Shown piece by piece: positions 35,276 to 43,841 of a stretch of 64,000 bases of DNA. Position 1 is the first letter of the stretch; every line of letters starts with the position of its first letter. This DNA is from Dokdonella sp041395345. GTDB lineage: Bacteria; Pseudomonadota; Gammaproteobacteria; Xanthomonadales; Rhodanobacteraceae. The notes under the pieces were generated by a model. It made no database searches, was not told the origin of the DNA, and saw only the letters and a program-made list of their open reading frames with translations. Both the position numbers and the translations under genes were made by a program. Location: positions 1-64,000 of the forward strand of contig NZ_JAWLAR010000004.1 of NCBI RefSeq assembly GCF_041395345.1, read 5' to 3'.

Positions 35276-36061
35276 TCGCGCGCCTGCGTCAGATGAAGTT
35301 GCACGGCATGGCCTCGGCCTGGCCGGAACTGGTAGCCAAAGCCGCCAGCGCGAACTGGATCCGGGCGCTGGCTCGCGGGAGTTCTTGCCGCCGAGAGTGC
35401 CGAACGGGAAGTGAAGGCAAGCCAATCAGATGACGCGCACTTCCCGGCACACCAGGATCTGGTCGGCTTCGACTTCACCGAGGCCCACGTCGACGAAGCG
35501 CTGGTGCGTCGCCTGCATGAATGTGCGTTCCTGGACAGCGCGCAGAACGTGGTGCTGATCGGTGGCCCGGGATCAGGCAAGACTCATCTGGCCACCGCTA
35601 TCGGTATCGAAGCCATCCAGCACCATCATCGTCGCGTGCGCTTCCTGTCGACCGTTGAGCTGGTCAACACACCTGGAACAAGAAGGCCGCGGGTCGCCAG
35701 GGCAAGATCGCCCAGCGGTGAGCTATGCCGATCTGGTCATCCTCGATGAACTCGGCTACTGCCGTTAGTCAGGCAGGCGGTGCCTGCTTTATTCCACTTA
35801 CTCTCAACCCTGTACGAACGCACCAGCGTCATCATCACCACCAACCTGAGCTTCACCGAATGGGCCAGCGTGTTCGGCGATGCCAAGATGACCACTACCT
35901 TGCTCGACCGACTGACCCATCACTGCCATATCGTGGAGACCGGAAACGAATCCTGGCGATTCAAGAACAGTTCCGCAGCTACCACACCGCGAAGGCGAAG
36001 CAGTCCATCCAAAACAGGAGAGAAGAAGACAAACCAGAACGACTTATCCACAACCGAGTAG
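35260..36061 (+). pseudogene. istB: IS21 helper ATPase IstB, frameshifted
   Basis: It starts at ATG 35260 (MAIELIARLRQMKLHGMA), overlapping the end of istA as is normal in IS21. The Walker A motif GGPGSGKTH lies near 35563 in a second frame, the Walker B-like LVILDELGYC near 35740 in a third frame, and ITTNLSFTEW near 35840. Multiple frameshifts break it. IstB normally assists target capture by the transposase. Confidence 0.85.
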
Positions 36062-36130
36062 CTACTACCGACCGAGGGTGAGTCCAGTTTTCGATGAAAA
36101 CCCCGGGTCAGTTTTGCGTGGAAATCAACA

Positions 36131-36608
36131 CTAGTAGATCGCCGACATAAGGAATTAGCCAGATCAAACGTGTAAAAATCTCTCCATGCAAGGAACGGAA
36201 TTTTCGGTTTTCTATAGGCATGACGCCGCTAAAGCTGAGGTAAAGTAGCGACTCAAATTGATTGAGCATGCCCTTACCATATAGCCAGAACCCTGCCTCT
36301 CGTTCGGGCCATGCTTTATTGGTAAGCCAAGTAAGAATCACGCTTATGCCGAGCGCCAGGAATGCCGTTCCAATACCTGGGTAGTCCAATAGTGAGTGGA
36401 TGAACCCAAAGAGATAGGCGCCCAACGAAAATTTCGACAGAAGCACGACAATTACGCGCGAGACTGTCGCTAGTAATACACCCAAGAAAGCCGAAGCGAA
36501 CAGCAGCTGTTCCTTGGATTGGCGGGAAGACCAATAAATCGCGCAGTTCGCGTAGACGAGAAATATGTAGCCGCCCAATAGCGGCAATATCAACTGATTG
36601 AAGGGCAT
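36131..36608 (-). pseudogene. 5' part of the IS-interrupted membrane-protein gene
   Basis: This encodes residues 1-157 or so of the interrupted protein. Starting at Met 36608 there are three hydrophobic segments (about 6-25, 34-57 and 62-95), then a soluble stretch ending LIPYVGD, where the insertion lies. Beyond it the frame reads on into the IS and stops at 36108. The whole 282-aa product is a membrane protein with a cytosolic or periplasmic C-terminal domain; I do not recognise the family with confidence. It is AT-rich compared with the core genome, which fits acquisition with the island. Confidence 0.78.
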
Positions 36609-36636
36609 TTCCCTTCGCCCCTTCTTCGTCGAACGG

Positions 36637-36859
36637 TTACTTGCGAGCCTTCTTCTCCGGCCCTCGATTTCTCACCGCTGCACGTTGGTCTACACCGCCA
36701 GCGTTACTTCCCAGCTTCTGGACCAGATCCCGACCGCCTTTCGATTCGAAAAAAAGCCACCAGAATCGAGCGAACACCCGATCGGCTCAAGCTCCCGTAG
36801 GTTGCCTTGCTGAGTTGTTCAGTCGTAAGCAATTTTTCGACTAACGCGTTGTCAGCCAT
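36637..36859 (-). pseudogene. Possible short frameshifted ORF upstream of the membrane-protein gene
   Basis: ATG 36859, with GGAG 9 nt upstream, opens MADNALVEKLLTTEQLSK. That frame stays open to a stop at 36704. A second frame in the same direction (VFARFWWLFFESKGG, then KKARK) runs to TAA at 36637, 28 bp before the start of the interrupted gene. The two halves together look like one small protein of about 73 aa with one frameshift. The evidence is composition and spacing only. From 36860 to 37189 I see nothing. Confidence 0.3.
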
Positions 36860-37189
36860 GATTGCACACTCCGTTGGCTTCGTATGTTTGACCGCATTGC
36901 GCGGCGACAAGATGCGAATCGCTTCACTCGCACGTTGTACAGAGTAGTCTGCCCTTATCTACCGCAGGAGTCCACCTTTCCGGCACCTCCCTAAGCCATT
37001 GTTCATACTCATATTTTTCAGCATGACGAGTAACGGGCGGATCGTTCGGACTACTCACAGCAGACCCGGCTGACAAATCGAGCTTATCGATACGATCTAC
37101 CTAACCTTGGCTATCGCGGTATCACAAACCGAGTCGACTCGTCTTTCGCCCGATAGCTCCAGTCGGAAGTGTCTTAACTGTCGCATCAA

Positions 37190-39700
37190 TCACACATATC
37201 GCAGTCGTTCAACAGCAAACGCACCATCGGAGCTGATCTTGTCTCCCAGCTTGCGTAGATGGTGGAACGTAGATTGTCCACGCTCACGCCCGACCATGAA
37301 CACAGGGCCGTAGTCAGTATGGCGGGCCGTGGCCTTCTCGACTTCCTCGGATTTACCCCAGAATTGCTGGCCTTTCACTTCAAGCAAGGCAATGCCACCG
37401 GGTGTTTCTCGTTCGGCCAAGCTCACCACGAAGTCAGGGAAAAAGCCCTCTCCCTCGTCCCACCTATACAGGCCTATCGCTTCTGGCTTTCGATGGTCGG
37501 ATGGGTTGCGGTGCCACCAGCGCACCAGTGGGCTGGCGTCGAGCAACTTAGCTACAGCTTGTTCATCTTCGTTCAATCCTTGAGGAACCACGCCATACAG
37601 CGCGCGGCGTGCGGGCTCCAACCGCAGATCGCTCTGCAATTCCGATAGCAGTGGCGCGTCCACATCGACGACCTGATCGTGCCGCATTCGTCGATAAGCA
37701 ATCTTCAACAGGTCGGGGTGCCGCACCAGTACCAAATCGAGCTGCTGCATCAGTGCCTCTTCGTCAGAAGGCGCCTGCGAACCAGCCTGTTCGATCGCCT
37801 TGCGAAAGCGCTCAAGCAGCCGATGGGCCAATTCGCGGTCGTTGGATTCCCTCAGCTTCAGGCGAATCTGTTCCGCTCTGTCAGCCACCGCTTCCGGGGC
37901 GAGATCGGCAAACAAATCCGCACCGTCTTCGCCGACATGACCGCCCTCGAACAGATCGCGCTCGTCTCGGCTGACCAATGCGCGCGAACGCGTGCGGCTG
38001 TTCAAAACTTCGCCGGTAAAGTCGACGAAGTCGACAAGGCGCGCCTCGAAATCCGATGCTGCGGCGGGCAAGCGTTCGCCGCGCAACACTGCGGGGCTCT
38101 CGGCTCGGCGCGGATAGCGATGCAGAGTTTCGCGAGTCAGGGTCAGCAGTGCAGGTGAGAACGCGGACGGAACTATTGGTTGACTGCCGATCTCCCCTCC
38201 AGCCATGTGCAAGAGGTCGCGCGCCGCCGGAATCCACAACTCGCGCTCGCTGCCAGCGAGGCCACCATTGCCATCTTTGAGCGCATCGTCTGGCCCAGAG
38301 AAAGCAGTGCCCTGAGTCTGCACATCGTGAGGTGTCACCAGCAAAGACAGGGGCTCGCCGCTACGTGCAATTTGAACCTGTGCGGTATCGCCGATAACAG
38401 TAATTACGGTCTGCGTGCCGACTTCCGGTGCGCGCGTTGTCAACGCGTTGATCTGTGCACCCGCGTCTAGCAGACCTTCCTGCGACTCCGAATTGGCAAG
38501 AAATACGTAGCCCTGATTTAGCATCTCCGGCAAGTCATCGCGCTCTTGCAGCAAAGCGTGACGGCGCACAATGCGACCGATCACTTGCACGCCGAACGCT
38601 GCATCTCGCGTGCCGCGCAAGGCAGCAAGGGTAAAAGCGCGCGGTGCATCAAAACCTAGCGCCACCGCCATCTTGAATATCAGCACTTCGACCGAGGGGT
38701 CGTTCGCTAGGGCGATCAGGTCCGGGTCCGGCTCGGCGGCGGTATGAACGCGCACCGCGCTTTCAGAAAACTTGAGCACGTCGATCAGATACTCGCGTGC
38801 GTCGTTTTGCGCTTGTTTGCCATCAGGCACTTGAACCAGCATCAGCGGAGTCAAGTGCACGCCAGCTGTTCTCAGTTCGCTCTGGATGCGCCTGTGCATC
38901 GTTGTGCATTCACGCAATGCTAGATGTTCGAAATCAATCAACTGGCTGGCATTGTCATCGCGAGCGACAAAACGAACTGTGCGGACGCCGCGTTTGAGAA
39001 GTCGCGCTTCCACCGCGTCGAAACGGCTCACGGATGCCCAATCAGCTGGCTCGCCGATGCGGTAGCCCGTATCGCGCTCGAATGCCAACGCGTCCTGGTC
39101 GCGCGGGGTCGCCGTCATCATCAAAGCGTAATCCGGTTTCAACACTTCGCTGAAAAAAGCGCGCGCCTGCGCCGCCTTGTGGAAACCGTGATGAGCCTCG
39201 TCAACCACGCAGCCGATGCGAACACCTTCGGCGCGCGCCTGCTCGATCAGCGCATCCAGTGATTGACCATCGTCGCCCTTGCTACGCGCACGCCGGCTGT
39301 CGGCGTTACGTGCGGCAACCGAGCCCCAAGTGGTGACAAACACGCCACCGCCATCCACCGCGCCAAGGCGGCGGTCGCTATCCAGATCGAGCATACGCAG
39401 CGAGGGCGCGTGTGCGGCAATCACGGCGCGGGATTGCTCCACCAGTCCAGCAAACGGCGCAAACCAGAACCACAGCACGCGCTGACCTTTGCTGAAGCGA
39501 GCCAGCGCCTCCACCGCAATGATCGTTTTGCCGGCACCTGTCGGCGCTTGCAAAACGATCGCGCCATCGCGCTGGCGCGCCTCATCAAGCACCCGCTCGG
39601 GCATTTGGCGCATGCCTTCGTAGAGCGCGCGCACATTGTCGAAGCGGGCGACGATGCCGGTGCAGACTTCTTCCTGGAATGTCTTGAGATTGATCGGCAT
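37190..39700 (-). CDS. Type III restriction enzyme Res subunit (helicase-endonuclease)
   Basis: An 836-aa superfamily 2 helicase-nuclease: motif I APTGAGKT near residue 53, motif II DEAH, motif III TATPR, and motif VI QVIGRIVRR. The C-terminus has a PD-(D/E)xK-like nuclease site (FFPDFVVSL, then ALLEVKGQ). It starts at Met 39700 (MPINLKTFQEEV), one base after the mod stop. With the upstream methylase it forms a type III restriction-modification system that cleaves unmethylated DNA by ATP-driven translocation between two sites. The gene shows no frameshift, so the system may be active. Confidence 0.87.
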   Translation of the reverse strand: MPINLKTFQEEVCTGIVARFDNVRALYEGMRQMPERVLDEARQRDGAIVLQAPTGAGKTIIAVEALARFSKGQRVLWFWFAPFAGLVEQSRAVIAAHAPSLRMLDLDSDRRLGAVDGGGVFVTTWGSVAARNADSRRARSKGDDGQSLDALIEQARAEGVRIGCVVDEAHHGFHKAAQARAFFSEVLKPDYALMMTATPRDQDALAFERDTGYRIGEPADWASVSRFDAVEARLLKRGVRTVRFVARDDNASQLIDFEHLALRECTTMHRRIQSELRTAGVHLTPLMLVQVPDGKQAQNDAREYLIDVLKFSESAVRVHTAAEPDPDLIALANDPSVEVLIFKMAVALGFDAPRAFTLAALRGTRDAAFGVQVIGRIVRRHALLQERDDLPEMLNQGYVFLANSESQEGLLDAGAQINALTTRAPEVGTQTVITVIGDTAQVQIARSGEPLSLLVTPHDVQTQGTAFSGPDDALKDGNGGLAGSERELWIPAARDLLHMAGGEIGSQPIVPSAFSPALLTLTRETLHRYPRRAESPAVLRGERLPAAASDFEARLVDFVDFTGEVLNSRTRSRALVSRDERDLFEGGHVGEDGADLFADLAPEAVADRAEQIRLKLRESNDRELAHRLLERFRKAIEQAGSQAPSDEEALMQQLDLVLVRHPDLLKIAYRRMRHDQVVDVDAPLLSELQSDLRLEPARRALYGVVPQGLNEDEQAVAKLLDASPLVRWWHRNPSDHRKPEAIGLYRWDEGEGFFPDFVVSLAERETPGGIALLEVKGQQFWGKSEEVEKATARHTDYGPVFMVGRERGQSTFHHLRKLGDKISSDGAFAVERLRYV

Positions 39701-39701
39701 G

Positions 39702-41315
39702 TCAGCGTCCAAAACGTGCGCGTAGCGCTTGCGGGATGGGTTGCCAGTCGGCCTGCGGCGCGAGGTCGCGCACGCGTTCTGGCGACCAGCAATAAATCGT
39801 TGCGGGCTGATCGATCTCGGCCAGCCAGTCGCGCAGGCGGTTCACATGGGCCTCGCGGAAATCAGCCAGATAGGCGAGTGCGCCATCGGCAGCAAATCCC
39901 TTACCCGACCACGGCGACAGCGGCCGATCATGGATCAACTGCAACGCAGTCCAGATCTCGGCGTGTTCAAGTTTCAAGCTCAAGCGATGCGGCGGAATGC
40001 GCCGCGCGCGCAAGTAGGCAAAATCGCCGCCGAGTCCGGCCACGGCCTCGCCTTTCGTATTCGTGTAACCGCCCATCACGCGACGCACGCGCTCAGCGCA
40101 GACATCGCGGCACAGATTCTTGTCGGGTTGATCCTCACTGGCCTCGGTGCTGCTGACCAAGATGAAGCGGCGCTCGGCGCCGTCTTCTTTGTTGAGGTTA
40201 GCCACGGCTTGGGCCAGCGTACCCGAGCCGGCGAAGAAATCGAGAATCGTATCGCCTGGATTGCTGGCGATGCGCAAGATACGCTCCATCAGTTGCACTG
40301 GCTTGGGTGTTGAAAACACGTCGCTAGAGGATTCGAAACGCAGCACATCGAGCAGCTGCTTTTTCGCATCTTGGGTGTGGCCCACTTCGCCGTAGGTCCA
40401 CAAAGTTTGTGGAACGACGCCTTGCTTTACTTCGGACAGGAAGCGTTTGACAGCAGGAATATTGTTGTCGCTTTTCCCCCACCAAATACGATTATCTGCA
40501 TCGAGTTCTTTGAATTTTCTTTCCGAAACCACCCAATATCGTCCGGATGGTGGTCCTGCAATCTGTCGTCCAGAAGGCGTCACAATCGGGTACGTGCCAT
40601 CACCATAGTAGTTGCGAGCTGACATATCGCTTGCTTTCCAATGGCCACGCGGATCGTTGTCCGGATTCTTATACGCGCTGTCTTGCGCCGCATTCCGTGG
40701 CAGCGAATTTGGGTGCCACCCCTCTCGATTGCGTGCATAAACGACGATGTATTCGTGGTCGTCGGAAAAATGTTGCGCAGAGTTCTTGGGTGAATACACC
40801 TTCTGCCAGATCACATTGGCAATAAAGTTCCCTTCGCCAAACACCTCATCCATCAACAAGCCGAGTCGAAACAATTCGTTGTCATCAATGCTGACGAAAA
40901 TCACGCCGTCGTCGGCGAGCAGATCCTTGGCCAAGCGCAGCCGCTTGTACATGAACTCCAGCCACAGCGAATGGCGGAATCGGTGGCTCTTGTCGATGAA
41001 GCGATCGTTGTAGACGAAATCGCGATTGCCGGTGTTGTACGGCGGGTCGATATAGATGCAGCGGATGGCGCCCGCGTGGCTCATGCGCAGGGCACGCAGG
41101 GCATCGTAGTTGTCGCCTTCGATGATCAGGTTGTGCCAAGGTGCATCGCCGTGGCTGAGTGACGGGTCGAGTTCTAACGCAACGTAGTCGTCGTTGATCG
41201 CGGCGTCTGGGTCGATGTCATCCCTTTCCCACACCAGGCCAAGTTGACGCTCGGTATCGCGGCGGGTCAGCAGGCGGATCAATTGCTCCTTGCTCAGATC
41301 GTCGTACTTCGACAC
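39702..41315 (-). CDS. Type III restriction-modification methyltransferase Mod
   Basis: A 537-aa adenine-N6 DNA methyltransferase of the beta class: the catalytic motif DPPYNTG comes first (near residue 95), the target-recognition region lies between, and the SAM motif DFFAGSGT comes later (near residue 365). I choose GTG 41315 (VSKYDDLSKEQ), with AGGAG 7 nt upstream; the frame is open to 41426 but that stretch is unlikely coding. The gene is followed directly by the Res subunit, as in type III systems. Recognition sequence cannot be read from the protein. Confidence 0.88.
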   Translation of the reverse strand: MSKYDDLSKEQLIRLLTRRDTERQLGLVWERDDIDPDAAINDDYVALELDPSLSHGDAPWHNLIIEGDNYDALRALRMSHAGAIRCIYIDPPYNTGNRDFVYNDRFIDKSHRFRHSLWLEFMYKRLRLAKDLLADDGVIFVSIDDNELFRLGLLMDEVFGEGNFIANVIWQKVYSPKNSAQHFSDDHEYIVVYARNREGWHPNSLPRNAAQDSAYKNPDNDPRGHWKASDMSARNYYGDGTYPIVTPSGRQIAGPPSGRYWVVSERKFKELDADNRIWWGKSDNNIPAVKRFLSEVKQGVVPQTLWTYGEVGHTQDAKKQLLDVLRFESSSDVFSTPKPVQLMERILRIASNPGDTILDFFAGSGTLAQAVANLNKEDGAERRFILVSSTEASEDQPDKNLCRDVCAERVRRVMGGYTNTKGEAVAGLGGDFAYLRARRIPPHRLSLKLEHAEIWTALQLIHDRPLSPWSGKGFAADGALAYLADFREAHVNRLRDWLAEIDQPATIYCWSPERVRDLAPQADWQPIPQALRARFGR

Positions 41316-41480
41316 TCCACACTCCTCTTGACCGCGGCGCCGCCGGTATGGCGCTACATTAGACCAGATGTAACCTGAAACTTTCAGCCAGCCGGGTCCC
41401 GCGCTGCCATGCGGGCTTAGATTCATCCGGCTCGATTAAACAGAGGGTCGGCTTCTGGCCTTGTACTCGCCACAGTTGGG

Positions 41481-42071
41481 TCAGAGGAACAGATTGTGGT
41501 ACCTCGCCATGAACGCTGACAGGGCCTCGTCGCGGAATTGCTCCTCTCGGCACCAGGCGTCGAATAGGCGCTCATATGTGGCGCTCCGCATTCCCTTGCT
41601 TCGTTTCGGAAACTCGTCAATATCTTGCCCCAGCTTGCGTAGGATCTTATGCGTCCGACCCCAGCTCCTGTCCAGAAAGTCGTTGGACTGGGACTGATAC
41701 TTCAGGCGCAGACACTTGCGGCAGCCGGGAACGTTTGCGAGATAGACGATTGCGACGCGACGCCGGCAGCGTGGGCAAGTAAACCATTCACGCGTTCCGC
41801 CGAAGTGGCAGAGGGACTTCCAAAGGTCCAGTACAACGTGTCTGGGATCTCCGTTGCGGTTGTAGTCGAGATGGACGGAGTAGCTGTCTGGGACCCGTAT
41901 GCCAATGGTGCCCGCGTGCTCGCCGTCCCGGCTCCACGTCCAGGAAAACGAGGCGCCTGCATTTAGGAGTCCACGGCGGTGCAAGTCGCGAACGTCCAAG
42001 CGCAAATAGTGCGATGTCTTTGCGTGGGAGGCGGGTCGTCCGGCACCCCATCGAAAACCGCCACGGCTCAT
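41481..42071 (-). CDS. Zinc-ribbon hypothetical protein of integrative elements
   Basis: A 196-aa protein beginning MSRGGFRWGAGRP. Near residues 99-120 it has two Cys pairs (CPRC, then CRKC) that should bind one zinc ion, followed by a basic helical C-terminal half. No enzymatic motif is seen. Similar GAGRP-type zinc-ribbon proteins are common beside integrases in proteobacterial islands, from my knowledge of such regions, but their role is not known. The upstream region carries several copies of a TGCAGTGACTGCA element. Confidence 0.65.
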   Translation of the reverse strand: MSRGGFRWGAGRPASHAKTSHYLRLDVRDLHRRGLLNAGASFSWTWSRDGEHAGTIGIRVPDSYSVHLDYNRNGDPRHVVLDLWKSLCHFGGTREWFTCPRCRRRVAIVYLANVPGCRKCLRLKYQSQSNDFLDRSWGRTHKILRKLGQDIDEFPKRSKGMRSATYERLFDAWCREEQFRDEALSAFMARYHNLFL

Positions 42072-42219
42072 GATCGAGATTCCACGGAAAACGAAATCAT
42101 TAGGCTAACTCGTGCTTTTCAGGTGGAATTGCGCCGCCCATCTTTGTGGCATCGGCTCGAAACATTGGCCCGAAGCAGAACCCGAAATGCGCCCATGCGG
42201 TGGTAACTCTTTTAAGGTA

Positions 42220-42361
42220 TGCAGTGACTGCACAAGGGACCCGCAGAAAACCCCTCTGACTTGTGCACTGAATGATGCAGTCGTGGGTTGCTTATGCAGT
42301 GACTGCACTAGCGCGACCGTTGCTAGGTCAGTGACTGCATCGGCATTGTGCAGTGAGTGCA
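42220..42361. repeat. Cluster of TGCAGTGACTGCA near-palindromes
   Basis: The 13-bp near-palindrome TGCAGTGACTGCA occurs exactly at 42220-42232 and 42295-42307. Imperfect copies lie at 42328-42339 (TCAGTGACTGCA) and 42349-42361 (TGCAGTGAGTGCA), with split half-sites near 42264-42280. They sit between the start of the zinc-ribbon gene and the end of the winged-helix gene. Possible roles are operator, iteron-type origin or recombination-directionality site; the sequence alone does not decide. Confidence 0.6.
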
Positions 42362-42372
42362 CTGGCATTTTT

Positions 42373-42846
42373 TTATGCTGCCATGGCTTCAAGCCTTGTT
42401 TGGCTTCGTCTTCTGCGTTTCGGTTCCGGCAGCTGAAAATCAGGGATTCCGTCGCGTTTCCAAGCGTTCGACGGAGTGAGGGTGGGCCGGATTTCCAGGT
42501 CATGCCCTCGCTTCTCGTCGATCTTGCGAAAGGTGAAGGCGAACAGGTTCGGCTTGTTCAGTCCGCCCTGTTGTGTACGGACAATGATTCGATAGTGCTC
42601 TAGCTCCAGCATTGCGGCTCTGAGCGTGTTCGAGGAATTCCAGCCCATGTCCTTCATCAGAGACCACGAACAGCACAGATAGCCATTGTTGAAGCCCGTG
42701 TATTGTGTTCCCAGGTCCAGAACGAGCTTGTTTGAATGCGGGCTCAGACGTCGGAAGTTCAGGTGACGAATGAGCGTCAGGGGGATCGCAAACGAGGCGC
42801 CTCCATCGAGCTCCTTCCATTGGCCCTTGTCCTTTTTTCTGGTCAT
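42373..42846 (-). CDS. Winged-helix replication-like protein of the island
   Basis: A 157-aa protein starting MTRKKDKGQWKEL (Met 42846; the frame is open further upstream but overlaps the AlpA-type gene). The central region (LSPHSNKLVLDLGTQYTGFNNG, then a SLMKDMGWNS helix) has the pattern of a small winged-helix DNA-binding fold found in many integrative islands and plasmid Rep-like proteins. The C-terminus is basic. It lies next to the palindromic repeats, so it may bind them; that is inference. Confidence 0.65.
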   Translation of the reverse strand: MTRKKDKGQWKELDGGASFAIPLTLIRHLNFRRLSPHSNKLVLDLGTQYTGFNNGYLCCSWSLMKDMGWNSSNTLRAAMLELEHYRIIVRTQQGGLNKPNLFAFTFRKIDEKRGHDLEIRPTLTPSNAWKRDGIPDFQLPEPKRRRRSQTRLEAMAA

Positions 42847-42868
42847 TGACGTGCTTTCGCGTGCGCGA

Positions 42869-43207
42869 CTATTCGCCGTCCCCCGCGTTTCTCTCCTCGG
42901 TCTTTCGGGTGGTGGCGCGCATTCTGCTGCTCTCCCAGTCAGGAGTCGCGAGAATGGACGAATTTCCACGCAATCCGCCCTTATGGGCGTCGCGCGCCGC
43001 AATCCTGGCTTCGCACCATTCCGTTACCTCATGCTCCAGCCATGCGCTAGCTCGCTGCCCAAGCTTGACTGGCACCGGAAAAGATGGCGGGTCGGCAGCT
43101 ATGCGCCGATAGATTTCCGAGCCGGAAAGACTTGTACGAAAGCGAACTTCTGGCAGCTTCAGGAGTACCAGCGGCAAACCTGATTCGGATTCCCTGCGGT
43201 TTTTCAT
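42869..43207 (-). CDS. AlpA-family transcriptional regulator / excisionase-like
   Basis: A 112-aa protein whose first 75 residues match the AlpA family: LPEVRFRTSLSGSEIYRRI (helix-turn-helix), then VKLGQRASAWLEHEVTEW (wing). AlpA-type proteins of P4-like islands activate integrase or act as recombination directionality factors. GAGG lies 4 nt before the ATG. Its position in the integrase-proximal module agrees with such a role. Confidence 0.82.
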   Translation of the reverse strand: MKNRRESESGLPLVLLKLPEVRFRTSLSGSEIYRRIAADPPSFPVPVKLGQRASAWLEHEVTEWCEARIAARDAHKGGLRGNSSILATPDWESSRMRATTRKTEERNAGDGE

Positions 43208-43299
43208 GCGACCTCACAAGATGCCCTGCGATGATTTGGGCTCAGTGGGTCCATTCTGATCGGGCGGATCGGGCTTTTCGACCTCAAAAAGTGGCGCGA

Positions 43300-43779
43300 C
43301 TATTTGAAGTAACCCTGCTTTTCCATCGCTTCAATTGCTTCATCAATCGGCTTCTTCATTTCACGGTATCTCGCCCACGCGCGTTCAATCCCTGATTCAG
43401 ACATATTGAATTTCGATGCAGCCAACGCGAACGCACCATCCGATCGGCTAGATTTCAGCGGCAGCCCCTCTTTCCTTCTCGCCTCCAGAAAGAGGCCTAT
43501 CTTGACGGCTCGTCCGCCCATGTTGGATCCGGGACGCGCCTTTGGTGGAACGAGTCCCAGAGCCGCACCCGCACAATTTGGGCTGGCTATTGCGAGTTCG
43601 AGCGCGCCCGCGAGAAATTCTCGGACCGGCTGAGAAATCTCCGCGCCAGATCTAAGCGCCGCAATCACGCGACTCATCAGCCACTCCGCACTGCGAACAT
43701 TGCGCATTTTTGCTCCCTCGATAAGCAAGTCCTCGATTGCTACGCCACGGGTCTTCAACTGCTTTGATTTCGCTTGCAC
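43300..43779 (-). CDS. Hypothetical protein of the island
   Basis: A 159-aa soluble helical protein with no domain I recognise. I choose GTG 43779 because GAGGA lies 6 nt upstream; an in-frame TTG at 43785 is less likely. The C-terminal third (SGIERAWARYREMKKPIDEA) is strongly helical and charged. It lies between the integrase and the AlpA-type gene in the same orientation, as hypothetical proteins often do in P4-like islands. Confidence 0.6.
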   Translation of the reverse strand: MQAKSKQLKTRGVAIEDLLIEGAKMRNVRSAEWLMSRVIAALRSGAEISQPVREFLAGALELAIASPNCAGAALGLVPPKARPGSNMGGRAVKIGLFLEARRKEGLPLKSSRSDGAFALAASKFNMSESGIERAWARYREMKKPIDEAIEAMEKQGYFK

Positions 43780-43841
43780 TTCCAATCCTCACTTTGACCG
43801 TGATTGCCTTGAATGGAAGGGCAACGAATGCCGAACGACTA

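Larger units (their letters stand above)
33649..36130 (+). mobile_element. IS21-family insertion sequence, decayed
   Basis: A 2482-bp element. Its ends form an imperfect 26-bp inverted repeat (33649-33674 and 36105-36130, 21 of 26 matching), each starting TG-TGAT and ending AACTGACCC, with further TGACCC-type subterminal repeats. It is flanked by the 9-bp direct repeat CTAGTAGAT (33640-33648 and 36131-36139). Inside are istA and istB homologues, both with several frameshifts, so the copy is no longer autonomous. Confidence 0.88.
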
